From CAYRLZ01 sp964425275 (GTDB taxonomy: Bacteria; Hydrothermota; Tepidihabitantia; Tepidihabitantales; JBDRVQ01): a DNA stretch of 40,585 nt. The notes beneath the pieces were generated by a model. That model was not told the origin of the DNA. It searched no databases and saw only the letters and a program-made list of their open reading frames with translations. Shown one piece after another: positions 1-8,054 of this stretch (position 1 is the first letter of the stretch; each line of letters starts with the position of its first letter). The stretch spans positions 1 to 40,585 of the forward strand of contig CAYRLZ010000030.1 in NCBI GenBank assembly GCA_964425275.1, read 5' to 3'. The position numbers and the translations under genes are program-made.

Positions 1-2889
1 TGGCAATTGGGTGCCACGATTTCTTAATTCAATCCAGTTATAGACCGGTCGCTGAAGATAAAAGGTATCAATATCATCATAGGCGCAATAGAAAATAGGG
101 GTGCCATCAGGAATTGGGTCAGAGATTGTCAATAGACCAACCGGAATTTGGAGACCTAATTTTTGGCTATATCCACCGTCCGCAACAAGAAATAGGGTGC
201 AGGAAATTGACGTCTCCGGACGCAGGCGAGGGTGGGCATAAACCGTAAATTGGTCATGGATATTCACACCAATTGAGTCCTTAGGAATACGACCGTAATT
301 CGCTGATTGGTCCCAAACAAAGAAGAGGGTATCATAGGACCTTAGGGTTGCTTGGCAATTATAGCCATGTCCTAAACCAATATTTTTTATCCTGAAATAG
401 AGGGCGACCGCTTCACCTGGGTCAATCCGACCATTGGGACGAGAGGTCTGGGAATCATTGACAATGTAGCCCTGATAGGAGAAGACCGGTGTGCCAACCG
501 TAATATTGAAGGTTGAGACCCAGGTTGATTCTAAGTTGTCCTTACAGAAAAGGGTGCAGAGAATTGAATAGCCATTGGTTAGTCCATTGTTAATTCGGAG
601 GTTATAACCATTGGCACCGGTGAAAGATGAATCCTGAGGTTGAATCGTTCCGAAGTTTTTAATCGTATCGCTTGCCTGGGCTTGTGGGTCTCGGGTGACG
701 AAACGTCCCAAGACATTTTGCGCGGCCAGATTACCGAAATTCTTTACCCAGGTTGGCAGTTCTAATTCTTCACCAGGGTTGGGGATGCTGTCACCATTTC
801 CTCTCGGTGGTGCATCATCAATCAGGTGCCTAAGATAGGCAACGAATCTTCCGGTGGAGACAACCCGAATTGATTCTTCAAAGGGGTAGAAATTTTTTGC
901 CGAGACCGTGATTGACATTACGCCAACTTGCGTCGGTGAGACATATAAGGTAACCTGTCCGGAACTATTGGTCCGGCCTTTGCGATAGACATTGGGTGGC
1001 ATCCAGAGACAGACCAGGGCTGATTCAATCGGTGCACCTTGGGCGGTCTTCACAATCACCGGCACCGAAATATTACTCCCGATGTTTATCACCGACGGAA
1101 ACTGAGCGGTCAAATGGTGTAGGTCATCAGTATAAAGCGGGAGGACTGGGTCACCAAAGAGGTTTCTTTCATAAGCCTCCCAGCGGAACCGAGAGGAATC
1201 GGTCATTGGCCATAAGGGGCGGAGTTGGTCCTTGGCATGACCCAAGGCCTGTCCAACATAGACATACCCGGAACATAAGGGATGTCGCCCAACCGGCATC
1301 CGAGGTAGAAACTTATAAAAGAAGTGATAGTTATAATATTCCGCCACCCTCACCCAGCCGGAGCGGGCATTCATCATCACCGCGGCAAAGCCATTCGGGG
1401 CAAAGGTAGCGATCGTCTCGGCCAAGCAGTTATTATATAAGTCAAAACTACCCGGGTCACAGCAGACAGCAATCAGGACATTTAACTTATTGGTGTTTGT
1501 TAGGTTGCAAGCCATCTGGCCATTAAAACTGCCGTTTAACTCCATTGTCCTTGGTGAGCCGTGAGCGATGACCGAGGTAGCACTATAACCGCTGTTAATT
1601 GAATCAGAGAATCTCTGGGGTGTTGGTTGAACACTACCGCCCGACATATACATCTTACAAGAGCGCCAGTCAGCCGGAGCGGCATTGGCGATGGAGTCAT
1701 TAAAGTTCATAGAGAAGGTAACACCGACCGGTAGTAAAACCTTTTTAATATAGGTGCTATCCGGGGTCTTTTCATAGCGAAAGATTTTAGAGAGGTGATT
1801 AGAAATCTCCTGAAAACTTTCGGTCGTTATCATTCCGACATAGACATCATGGTAGCCATCAATGGAATCGGCGGGTTCGCCAAAGATATTATTGTTGTTA
1901 AAATCCCAGGTGCCATCCAAATCAGCAAAGTAGATATCGCCGGGTAAATCAACATTGCTTGTATAACGGGCACGCAAGAGCCGGTGCTGTTGCGCTGGTG
2001 CATCCTGTCGGACGATGAAAAAGAAGGTTGTCTGCCAGACGGTATCGGCATCCTTGATAAAATTCCTCATCTTTTCCGGTAAATCCCGACCGGGGTAATT
2101 GGCCTGAATATCTTCAATTGTCATTATCGTTGCCGGATAACCCAATTTGTGTCGCCAGTAACAGAGTGGCTCACAACTATCCCGATAGACCTGAGGAGTA
2201 ATGATGACATATTCGTAATAACCGGGCGGTAAATTAAGAGAAAGTGGCAGGGAAGTGCGGATTGGCGGGGCAAATCGCTTCACATCCTCAAAATTAAGGA
2301 CGATATCCATTACATCCCGGGAGAGGATTTTTAACTTTTCTGGTGATAGCCGCTTCGGAGTTATTTTACCCTCTTCGTATTCCACCCTTACTTTGACCTT
2401 TTCCGCTAAATATAACTCACCCTTTGCGGGAAGATAGCGGACCGGGAAGATTAAGAAACGGACGAGCCGAAATCCCCCTTTATTACCAAGACCAACGCAA
2501 TCAAGGATTTTTTCCGGATAGATTGTTTCCCGGTTATAGTATTTTGAAAGCGGTTCAACAAAAGGTGGCGGCACTTCAAAAGCGGAGAAGGTCCTTCCCG
2601 GCTGAACCGGATAGAGTAGATACTCACCGGGAATCTTACTCTCCTCTACGGAGACAATCTCTACTGATTTTAATTCCGCATCGGCCGGAATAACGATATG
2701 AACCGGACAGACTGGTAAAGAAGGGGAACCGGGTTCGGCATCAATCTCCGGGGCATTTCCATAATTTACTTGAATATAACCGTCCTTTGATTCGGTGGAA
2801 AGTAGAGTGCGGGGAAAGTGAATATCCTTTTCCAAGACACCAGCCAAGACGAAGTTGGCCAGTATAAAAAACGCTATAAAATATCTCAT
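1..2889 (-). CDS. Gingipain-like C25 family cysteine protease, secreted (3' end beyond window)
   Basis: The minus-strand frame is open for all 963 codons from ATG at 2889 to the window edge, so the C-terminus is missing. The ATG follows a clear AAGGAGG and opens a signal peptide (RYFIAFFILANFVLAG). Residues about 1-200 look like a propeptide. The C25 catalytic domain follows: VIAHGSP carries His443 and AVCCDPGSFD carries Cys476/Cys477. The spacing of about 33 residues and the CxxGxF context match the gingipain His/Cys pair. After the protease domain come a carboxypeptidase-regulatory/Ig-like stretch (about 625-690) and CARDB-like repeats with NGRIDPGE/NGDSIPNPGE starts. Gingipain-family proteins are exported through the Sec and type IX systems and usually end in a Por/FlgD-like tail, which would lie off-window. 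The T9SS translocon homologue is also in this window. Family call is firm; substrate unknown. Confidence 0.9.
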   Translation of the reverse strand, partial: MRYFIAFFILANFVLAGVLEKDIHFPRTLLSTESKDGYIQVNYGNAPEIDAEPGSPSLPVCPVHIVIPADAELKSVEIVSVEESKIPGEYLLYPVQPGRTFSAFEVPPPFVEPLSKYYNRETIYPEKILDCVGLGNKGGFRLVRFLIFPVRYLPAKGELYLAEKVKVRVEYEEGKITPKRLSPEKLKILSRDVMDIVLNFEDVKRFAPPIRTSLPLSLNLPPGYYEYVIITPQVYRDSCEPLCYWRHKLGYPATIMTIEDIQANYPGRDLPEKMRNFIKDADTVWQTTFFFIVRQDAPAQQHRLLRARYTSNVDLPGDIYFADLDGTWDFNNNNIFGEPADSIDGYHDVYVGMITTESFQEISNHLSKIFRYEKTPDSTYIKKVLLPVGVTFSMNFNDSIANAAPADWRSCKMYMSGGSVQPTPQRFSDSINSGYSATSVIAHGSPRTMELNGSFNGQMACNLTNTNKLNVLIAVCCDPGSFDLYNNCLAETIATFAPNGFAAVMMNARSGWVRVAEYYNYHFFYKFLPRMPVGRHPLCSGYVYVGQALGHAKDQLRPLWPMTDSSRFRWEAYERNLFGDPVLPLYTDDLHHLTAQFPSVINIGSNISVPVIVKTAQGAPIESALVCLWMPPNVYRKGRTNSSGQVTLYVSPTQVGVMSITVSAKNFYPFEESIRVVSTGRFVAYLRHLIDDAPPRGNGDSIPNPGEELELPTWVKNFGNLAAQNVLGRFVTRDPQAQASDTIKNFGTIQPQDSSFTGANGYNLRINNGLTNGYSILCTLFCKDNLESTWVSTFNITVGTPVFSYQGYIVNDSQTSRPNGRIDPGEAVALYFRIKNIGLGHGYNCQATLRSYDTLFFVWDQSANYGRIPKDSIGVNIHDQFTVYAHPRLRPETSISCTLFLVADGGYSQKLGLQIPVGLLTISDPIPDGTPIFYCAYDDIDTFYLQRPVYNWIELRNRGTQLP

Positions 2890-2919
2890 AAATACCTCCT
2901 TATACCATCCTCAATAGAA

Positions 2920-2949
2920 CCCAGCACTTAATTTTGGTATATTGCTGGG
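2920..2949 (-). other. Hairpin in leader between PepSY-like gene and C25 protease gene
   Basis: Arms CCCAGCA (2920-2926) and TGCTGGG (2943-2949) form a perfect 7-bp stem with a 16-nt loop. It lies between the stop of the upstream minus-strand gene and the ribosome site of the C25 gene. No U-run follows, so a classical terminator is not clear. It may be a leader structure or a processing site. Confidence 0.35.
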
Positions 2950-2976
2950 GTAAAGGGGTGAGCCTTTTATAATCAT

Positions 2977-3408
2977 CTATTCTTCTTCCTCCTCACCTTC
3001 CGTAATAGAGATTGTTATCTCAATCTCCCGTAGCACTTTATCCTTTCCCCGCACTTGGAAGGTGTAGGTAATCTCATTCTCATCTTTCTCACTTGTCTTT
3101 TCAATAATCTCACCGGGGGCAATAATTCCGATTATCTCCTTTAAGTGTGTAAAGATTGGGTCTGACAATTCCTGGATTGAAATTATCTTGCCCTTTGTCC
3201 CATCAACCAAGACGAGAAGTTTTTTATATTCATAAGAGACATTCGCCTCGTAGAGGTTTTTCCCCTTATTAAACCCGATACTTTCTATTTTCGCTCCCTT
3301 AAGCGAATCGGTAATTATCAGTGATGCCTTATCCTTTGATATCTTTTGCCCAAGGGCAGTAGAAAAAAAGAGAACTAATAATAAAAGGAGAAGTGTCCCT
3401 TTCTTCAT
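2977..3408 (-). CDS. Small secreted PepSY-like protein
   Basis: A 143-aa protein with a classical signal peptide (MKKGTLLLLLLVLFFSTALG, then Q). The mature part has two PepSY-like alpha/beta patterns: a leading helix, then YEANVSYEYKKLLVLVD followed by GTKGKIISIQ, where the turn and strand resemble the PepSY 'VDa.TGkvl' signature. The C-terminus is a Glu run. PepSY domains are often periplasmic protease inhibitors or propeptides, and the protease gene lies immediately downstream on the same strand, so a regulatory or chaperone role toward it is a reasonable guess. The start has AAGGAGG 6 nt upstream and its own promoter. Family assignment is moderate and based on pattern only. Confidence 0.6.
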   Translation of the reverse strand: MKKGTLLLLLLVLFFSTALGQKISKDKASLIITDSLKGAKIESIGFNKGKNLYEANVSYEYKKLLVLVDGTKGKIISIQELSDPIFTHLKEIIGIIAPGEIIEKTSEKDENEITYTFQVRGKDKVLREIEITISITEGEEEEE

Positions 3409-3438
3409 AAATCCCTCCTTTTAGCCATTTAAGAATAA

Positions 3439-3466
3439 ATTATAGCAAAGAAAAGGAAAAAGTCAA
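3439..3466 (-). promoter_or_regulatory. Sigma-70-type promoter for the PepSY-like gene
   Basis: On the minus strand TTGACT (3466-3461) and TATAAT (3444-3439) are separated by 16 bp. They lie about 30 nt upstream of the ATG at 3408. Confidence 0.65.
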
Positions 3467-3533
3467 CTATGCTATTTTGAGACCGCTGAAAAAGGTCTGA
3501 CGACAGCGATGAAACAAATCATCGGCGTAATCA

Positions 3534-3558
3534 AGATTTCTGGGTTTTTCAGAAATCT
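3534..3558. other. 9-bp inverted repeat in divergent intergenic region
   Basis: AGATTTCTG (3534-3542) and CAGAAATCT (3550-3558) are perfect complements around a 7-nt loop GGTTTTT. The element lies between two divergent promoters, about 15 bp upstream of the -35 box at 3573. No U-run follows on either strand, so an operator is more likely than a terminator. Confidence 0.4.
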
Positions 3559-3572
3559 CCTATTTTATCAAA

Positions 3573-3601
3573 TTGACAAGGAGTGAAAAGAGATATATAA
3601 T
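3573..3601 (+). promoter_or_regulatory. Perfect-consensus promoter, probably leaderless start
   Basis: TTGACA (3573-3578), exactly 17 bp, then TATAAT (3596-3601). The ATG of the next gene begins at 3607, only 5 nt after the -10 box. Transcription would therefore start at or next to the A of the start codon, leaving no room for a ribosome binding site. Confidence 0.75.
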
Positions 3602-3606
3602 CTCTG

Positions 3607-4587
3607 ATGATCAGAAAGGCAATTGGCGCAATCTCCGGCGGATTGGATAGTATCCTGGCAACGAAACTAATTTTAGACCAGGGGATTTCCGTCATCGGGG
3701 TAAACTTCGTCTCTCCATTCTGCACCTGTTCCAAAAAAGGTTGCCGGGAGAGGGCAACAAAGGTGGCACAGGAATTAGGCTTTCCATTAAGGGTTATCCC
3801 AATCCGTGAGGAGTATATTCAGATGCTCAAAAATCCAAGATATGGCTACGGTAAAAACTTAAACCCCTGTATTGACTGTCGGATACTCTTCTTGTCTAAG
3901 GCAAGGGCAATAATGGAGGAAGAGCAGGCCTATTTTATTTTCACGGGCGAGGTCCTTGGTGAGCGGCCCTTCTCGCAAAATCTAATGGCGATGCGAATAA
4001 TTGAAAGGGAATCCGGTCTTGATGGACTATTATTGCGACCCCTCTCCGCGAAATTATTACCGCCAACCAAACCAGAGATAGAGGGGATTGTTGACCGAGA
4101 GAGGTTATTGGCAATCAAGGGGAGGTCAAGAAGACCGCAGATAGCACTTGCCGAAAGACTCGGGATTAAAGAATATCCCACACCAGCCGGCGGTTGCCTC
4201 TTAACCAATAAGGAGTTTTCCGCTAAGGTAAAAGATGCCCTCGCCTTTGGTGAGGATAGCCCAGAGGAGATTGAGCAATTAAAAATCGGTCGGCACTTCC
4301 GCTTAAAGAGTTCGGCCAAGGTGATTGTCGGGAGAAATGAAGAAGAGAATAAAATCTTGCTTTTGTTAGTAAAAGATGGGATTGTCTTAAAGCCCAGAGA
4401 TGTTGTCGGTCCAATTACCATCTTAAAGAAAGGTAAGGATTTTACCGATATTGAAATCGCGGCTAGTCTCTGCGCCCGATATTCGGATGGACGGAATCAA
4501 GACAAGGTGGCGGTCATTTACGATGATAAGGTAATAACCGTTAAGCCGCTGTCCGAAGAGGTAATAAGGACAATTCGGATTGGCTAA
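3607..4587 (+). CDS. MnmA/TrmU-like PP-loop tRNA thiolation-type enzyme with C-terminal NFACT-R-like domain
   Basis: 326 aa. The adenylating PP-loop SGGLDS is at residues 10-15, followed by an N-type ATP pyrophosphatase fold. Cys39, Cys41 and Cys46 cluster in an early segment. NPCIDC (Cys88, Cys91) and AGGC (Cys197) match the positions of the two catalytic cysteines in MnmA-type sulfur transferases. Residues about 215-326 (KIGRHFRLKSSAKVIVG and on) resemble the NFACT-R_2 RNA-binding domain known at the end of some ThiI/MnmA-like proteins. The likely job is ATP-dependent thiolation of a tRNA uridine in the cytoplasm, but the exact position cannot be told. The start follows a consensus promoter by 5 nt, suggesting a leaderless mRNA. 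Confidence 0.8.
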   Translation: MIRKAIGAISGGLDSILATKLILDQGISVIGVNFVSPFCTCSKKGCRERATKVAQELGFPLRVIPIREEYIQMLKNPRYGYGKNLNPCIDCRILFLSKARAIMEEEQAYFIFTGEVLGERPFSQNLMAMRIIERESGLDGLLLRPLSAKLLPPTKPEIEGIVDRERLLAIKGRSRRPQIALAERLGIKEYPTPAGGCLLTNKEFSAKVKDALAFGEDSPEEIEQLKIGRHFRLKSSAKVIVGRNEEENKILLLLVKDGIVLKPRDVVGPITILKKGKDFTDIEIAASLCARYSDGRNQDKVAVIYDDKVITVKPLSEEVIRTIRIG

Positions 4588-4625
4588 CTTTTTAGAATGG
4601 GAATTTGGAAAAACCAGGTTCAAGG

Positions 4626-4654
4626 TTGACAAATAAAAGAAAATATCTTATATT
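4626..4654 (+). promoter_or_regulatory. Promoter of the oxygen/NO detoxification operon
   Basis: TTGACA (4626-4631), 17 bp, TATATT (4649-4654). The first gene starts at 4670 with GGAAG immediately before its ATG, giving a very short 5' leader. Confidence 0.7.
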
Positions 4655-4669
4655 TAATTTTATAGGAAG

Positions 4670-5179
4670 ATGAATCAGAGCGCACTTCACAAAATCAGTT
4701 ATGGGATGTATCTCGTCAGTGCGAAAAAAGACGAGCGGTTTAATGGGCAGATTGCCAATACCGTATTCCAATTGACCGCTCAACCACCGGTAATTGCCGT
4801 GAGTATAAATAAAGAGAATTTAACCCACGAATTTATTCAAGCGGCTCAGGGTTTTGCCGTGTCGGTCCTCACCGCAGATACACCAATGCCTTTCATCGGG
4901 CGATTTGGTTTCAAATCAGGGAGAGATATTGATAAGTTTGCCGGGGTAAATTATAAGTTAGGAAAAAGTGGTTTACCCATCGTTCTGGAAAATTCCTGCG
5001 CCTATCTGGAGGTAGAAGTGATGAAAGAGATTGATGTCGGCACCCATACCCTTTTTATCGGTAAGTTGGTTGACGCCGAAATCATCAATGACAATGAACC
5101 TTTGACTTATGCCGATTATCATCAAGTAAAGCGCGGCAAATCACCCAAGACAGCACCGACCTATATTAAAAATGGTTAG
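4670..5179 (+). CDS. Flavin reductase-like FMN-binding protein
   Basis: 169 aa, the full length of a flavin reductase-like split-barrel domain. Features are the N-terminal LHKISYGMYLVSAK, NGQIANTVFQLTAQPPVIAVSINKEN (the strand-loop that holds FMN) and the late IGKLVDAEIINDNEPLTYADYH. This domain forms the FMN part of high-molecular-weight rubredoxin and related NAD(P)H oxidoreductases that feed electrons to flavodiiron proteins. The next gene is exactly such a protein and overlaps this one by 8 nt, so the pair is probably translationally coupled and works as reductase and oxidase. The rubredoxin part usually fused to this domain is absent here and occurs instead two genes downstream. Confidence 0.85.
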   Translation: MNQSALHKISYGMYLVSAKKDERFNGQIANTVFQLTAQPPVIAVSINKENLTHEFIQAAQGFAVSVLTADTPMPFIGRFGFKSGRDIDKFAGVNYKLGKSGLPIVLENSCAYLEVEVMKEIDVGTHTLFIGKLVDAEIINDNEPLTYADYHQVKRGKSPKTAPTYIKNG

Positions 5180-6362
5180 GGAACTGAAACCAAATATCTA
5201 TTCCGTAGGAGCGATTGATTGGGATAGAAGGTTATTTGATGAGTTAATTCCCCTACCAGATGGGACGAGTTATAACGCCTATCTAATAAAGGATAAGAAG
5301 ACCGCCCTTTTAGATACGGTTGACCCAACCAAAGAAAAAGAACTTATTGCTAATTTACAAAATCTTGGCGTGAAGAAGATTGATTATCTCATCTCCCATC
5401 ATGCAGAGCAGGACCACTCCGGGGCAATCCCGAAGGTCTTAGAACTCTATCCGGAGGCAAAGGTCGTGACCAATGAGCGATGTAAGGAGATGTTGATTGA
5501 TTTACTTCTAATTCCGGAGGATAAATTTAGGACGATACAGGATGGCGAAAGAATGTCTTTGGGTGATAGAACATTAGAATTTATCTTTGCGCCCTGGGTC
5601 CATTGGCCGGAGACATTTTTGACTTACTTACGAGAAGATAAGATTTTATTTCCCTGCGATTTTTTTGGCTCTCATCTGGCGACCAGTGATTTATATGCCT
5701 TTGATGAGGCAAGGGTCTATGAGTCGGCAAAGAGGTATTATGCCGAGATTATGATGCCCTTCCGGACAAATATTAAGGGTCATCTAAAAAGGCTGGAAAA
5801 TTATGAGATGGCGATGATTGCCCCAAGCCACGGTCCGATATATCATAAACCAGAATTTATTATCAATTCCTATAAGGAATGGGTCTCGGATGAAGTGAAG
5901 AATGAGGTTATCATAGTTTATGTCTCAATGCACAATAGCACGAAAAAGATGGTTGATTTCCTGGTAGATTCCTTAATTGTTAGGGGATTGACGGTAAAGC
6001 CCTTCAATCTAACCCGGACCGATATTGGTGAATTGGCAATTGCCTTGGTTGATTGTGCAACGATGGTCATTGGTTCACCGACGGTGCTGGGTGGTCCGCA
6101 TCCGGCTGTGGTTTATGCTGTTTATTTGACCAATGCCCTAAGACCAAAATTAAAATTCGCTTCAATTATCGGTTCCTATGGTTGGGGCGGTAAGATGACT
6201 GACTATATTAAAGGGCAGTTGACCAATCTAAAAATAGAAGTCATTGAGCCAGTCGTTATCAAGGGCTATCCTCGAAAAGCCGATTTTAATGCCCTTGATA
6301 GATTAGCCGATGATATTTTGAGGAAACATAAGGAGCATAAAATATACAAAAAGGAGGGATAA
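5172..6362 (+). CDS. fprA: Flavodiiron protein (A-type flavoprotein, O2/NO reductase)
   Basis: 396 aa, the usual length of class A flavodiiron proteins. The metallo-beta-lactamase-like domain (about 1-245) carries the diiron motif SHHAEQDHSG (His77, Glu79, Asp81, His82), with further ligands in WVHWPETF, FPCDFFGSH and PSHGPIY. The flavodoxin domain (about 250-390) starts EVIIVYVSMHNSTKKM, the FMN phosphate loop, and has GSPTVLGGPHP and GSYGWGG. Such proteins reduce O2 to water or NO to N2O in anaerobes, using electrons from rubredoxin or a flavin reductase. Both types of partner are encoded in this operon. The ATG at 5172 overlaps the preceding gene by 8 nt. Confidence 0.95.
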   Translation: MVRELKPNIYSVGAIDWDRRLFDELIPLPDGTSYNAYLIKDKKTALLDTVDPTKEKELIANLQNLGVKKIDYLISHHAEQDHSGAIPKVLELYPEAKVVTNERCKEMLIDLLLIPEDKFRTIQDGERMSLGDRTLEFIFAPWVHWPETFLTYLREDKILFPCDFFGSHLATSDLYAFDEARVYESAKRYYAEIMMPFRTNIKGHLKRLENYEMAMIAPSHGPIYHKPEFIINSYKEWVSDEVKNEVIIVYVSMHNSTKKMVDFLVDSLIVRGLTVKPFNLTRTDIGELAIALVDCATMVIGSPTVLGGPHPAVVYAVYLTNALRPKLKFASIIGSYGWGGKMTDYIKGQLTNLKIEVIEPVVIKGYPRKADFNALDRLADDILRKHKEHKIYKKEG

Positions 6363-6363
6363 A

Positions 6364-6783
6364 ATGATGTCAAAAAAACTACAGGATATGCTAAATACCG
6401 CAATCGCCCGAGAACTGCAAGTGGCCATTCAATATATGTGGCAACATGTTCTCTGGAAGGGACCCGCTGGCTTTGCGGTGAAAGATGAGTTAAAGAAGAT
6501 TGCCATAACTGAGATGAAGCATGCGGAGGCGATTGCCGAAAGGTTAGTCTATCTCGGAGGCGAGCCGACGACAAAGCCCGAACCAATCTTTGTCGGTAAA
6601 ACCTTAAAGGAGATGTTAACGCAGGATGTCAAGGATGAAGAAGGGGCGATAAAACTCTATAAGGAGATCTTAGAGTTGGCCGAAGAAGAGAAGGATTACA
6701 CGACCTGCGACATTTTCAAGAAGATTTTAGCCGATGAAGAAGAACACCACGATACCTTCACCGGTATCTTAGAAGGGGTCTAA
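6364..6783 (+). CDS. Ferritin-like diiron protein (rubrerythrin/bacterioferritin-like)
   Basis: 139 aa, predicted as a four-helix bundle. Ferroxidase-type ligands are visible: Glu17 (ARELQVAIQY), Glu50 and His53 (TEMKHAE), then DEEGAIKLY (about 91-99) and DEEEHHD (about 124-130), giving the E..EXXH..E..EXXH layout of ferritin-like proteins. There is no rubredoxin domain at the C-terminus. Its role is probably peroxide reduction or iron storage. It begins one base after the flavodiiron stop, preceded by AAGGAGGG. Because the next gene starts with a rubredoxin domain, the two together resemble a split rubrerythrin. Start could be codon 1 or the adjacent Met2. Confidence 0.85.
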   Translation: MMSKKLQDMLNTAIARELQVAIQYMWQHVLWKGPAGFAVKDELKKIAITEMKHAEAIAERLVYLGGEPTTKPEPIFVGKTLKEMLTQDVKDEEGAIKLYKEILELAEEEKDYTTCDIFKKILADEEEHHDTFTGILEGV

Positions 6784-6792
6784 CTGAAGAGT

Positions 6793-7251
6793 ATGCGTTT
6801 CTGGCGTTGCACGGTTTGTGGTTATATCCATAAAGGACCGGAGCCACCAGAGAAATGTCCAAACTGCGGAGCACCGAAGGAAAAGTTCGTTGAGGTTGAA
6901 CCCAATTTTGAAGAGTTCCATCTCTTCTACGGCCAGAAGGTCTCTTATGGAGTTGAGGTTGATGTTAACCCATTCTTTGGCGACCTCTCAGCGATTGCCC
7001 CTTATATCTATAACCTACCAGTCAGCAAAAAGGTTAAACTCCATAAACATCCAACAACCGATGAGCTCTTCTTTATCATCCGGGGGAGGGTGAGATTCCA
7101 AGTAGCCAATAAGATGATGATTGCCCAAGAGGGTGATTTGATAAAAGGTCCAATGAATATTCCCCACTCCTTTGAGAATGTTGGGGATGAACCGGTTGTC
7201 TTCCTTTCGGTGAAGGCGCCAAAACCGGTTGATTTGGTCTGGATGGAATGA
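6793..7251 (+). CDS. Rubredoxin-cupin fusion protein
   Basis: 152 aa. Residues 1-30 form a rubredoxin/rubrerythrin-type iron site with Cys6, Cys9, Cys22 and Cys25 (CxxC, 12 residues, CxxC). Residues about 45-150 form a cupin. Motif 1 is HKHPTTDELFFIIRG, an exact H-x-H-x4-E-x6-G metal-binding signature, and motif 2 is GDLIKGPMNIPHSFEN. A rubredoxin joined directly to a cupin is not a standard architecture that I know. The electron-carrier half could serve the flavodiiron and ferritin-like proteins encoded just upstream, while the cupin could bind a metal or act on a small molecule. The function of the fusion is an inference. Confidence 0.85.
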   Translation: MRFWRCTVCGYIHKGPEPPEKCPNCGAPKEKFVEVEPNFEEFHLFYGQKVSYGVEVDVNPFFGDLSAIAPYIYNLPVSKKVKLHKHPTTDELFFIIRGRVRFQVANKMMIAQEGDLIKGPMNIPHSFENVGDEPVVFLSVKAPKPVDLVWME

Positions 7252-7277
7252 GATAAAGGGGGACAGAAAGAGGGTTT

Positions 7278-8054
7278 ATTAACCAGAAAGAACATTTCTT
7301 CTTTTTTGATTCCCACTCTCATTTAACTGACCAAAGGTTAAAGAGAGAGATTTCCGCCGTTTTAGCCCGGGCCGAAAAAGCCGGGGTGAGATATATCCTC
7401 TCCTGCGGAACAGATAGTGCGGATAATGAAGAGACAATCCAACTGGCCAAGAAGTTTCCCTCTATCCGGCCGGCAATTGGTTTTCATCCCCATTCCGCGG
7501 ACCAATTTAGTGAAGGTGATTTAATTAAAATTGAAGAGATATTAAAAAAAGAGAAGGTCTATGCCATTGGTGAAATTGGGCTTGACTTTTATCGTTTTTA
7601 CTCCCGACGGGAAAATCAGTTGGAGGTATTTAAGACCCTCGTTACCCTTGCCCAAAGGTATAACTTGCCGATGTCAATTCACTCCCGGGAGGCACACCAA
7701 AAGACAATAGATATATTAAAAGAAGTCGGTTATTTTAATGGGGTCTTCCATTGCTTCTCTGGTGATTGGGGAATAGCGAAGACGATTTTGAACTTAGGCT
7801 TCTATCTTGGTTTTTCTGGTTCTCTCACCTACAATAGCGATAAACTGGCCGATGTGATAAAGAGGATGCCCCAAGATAGAATCTTAATTGAGACCGATGC
7901 CCCTTATCTGGCGCCAGTGCCTTTACGGGGAAAGACGAACGAACCGGCTTACCTCGTCTATATTGTCCAAAGGATTGCAGAAATAAGAGGTGAGAGTAAA
8001 GATAAGGTCGCTGAGATAACAACGGAAAATGGCAAGCGGCTCTTTTTATTATAA
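7278..8054 (+). CDS. tatD: TatD-family metal-dependent deoxyribonuclease/hydrolase with apparent ATT start
   Basis: The TatD signature begins at FFDSHSHLTD (codons 7302-7331), carrying the first metal pair His-x-His. Other family motifs are GFHPHSA, AIGEIGLDFYR, MSIHSREA, GVFHCFSGD and ILIETDAPYLAP. A GTG start at 7386 would remove the essential HxH. Between the in-frame stop at 7254-7256 and the HxH there is no ATG, GTG or TTG. ATT at 7278, preceded by AAAGAGGG, would give a normal 258-aa TatD. TatD enzymes are 3'-5' exonucleases used in DNA repair and turnover. The gene lies 26 nt after the rubredoxin-cupin stop, and its 3' end overlaps rsmA by 26 nt. Confidence 0.85.
   Translation: MNQKEHFFFFDSHSHLTDQRLKREISAVLARAEKAGVRYILSCGTDSADNEETIQLAKKFPSIRPAIGFHPHSADQFSEGDLIKIEEILKKEKVYAIGEIGLDFYRFYSRRENQLEVFKTLVTLAQRYNLPMSIHSREAHQKTIDILKEVGYFNGVFHCFSGDWGIAKTILNLGFYLGFSGSLTYNSDKLADVIKRMPQDRILIETDAPYLAPVPLRGKTNEPAYLVYIVQRIAEIRGESKDKVAEITTENGKRLFLL

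Noticed and set aside
996..2693. Several plus-strand ORFs opposite the C25 protease gene
   Set aside because: They are shadows of the continuous minus-strand protease frame and have no family motifs or ribosome sites.
7386..8054. tatD starting at GTG 7386
   Set aside because: It would delete the conserved DSHSHL metal-binding motif, which is encoded just upstream in the same frame.
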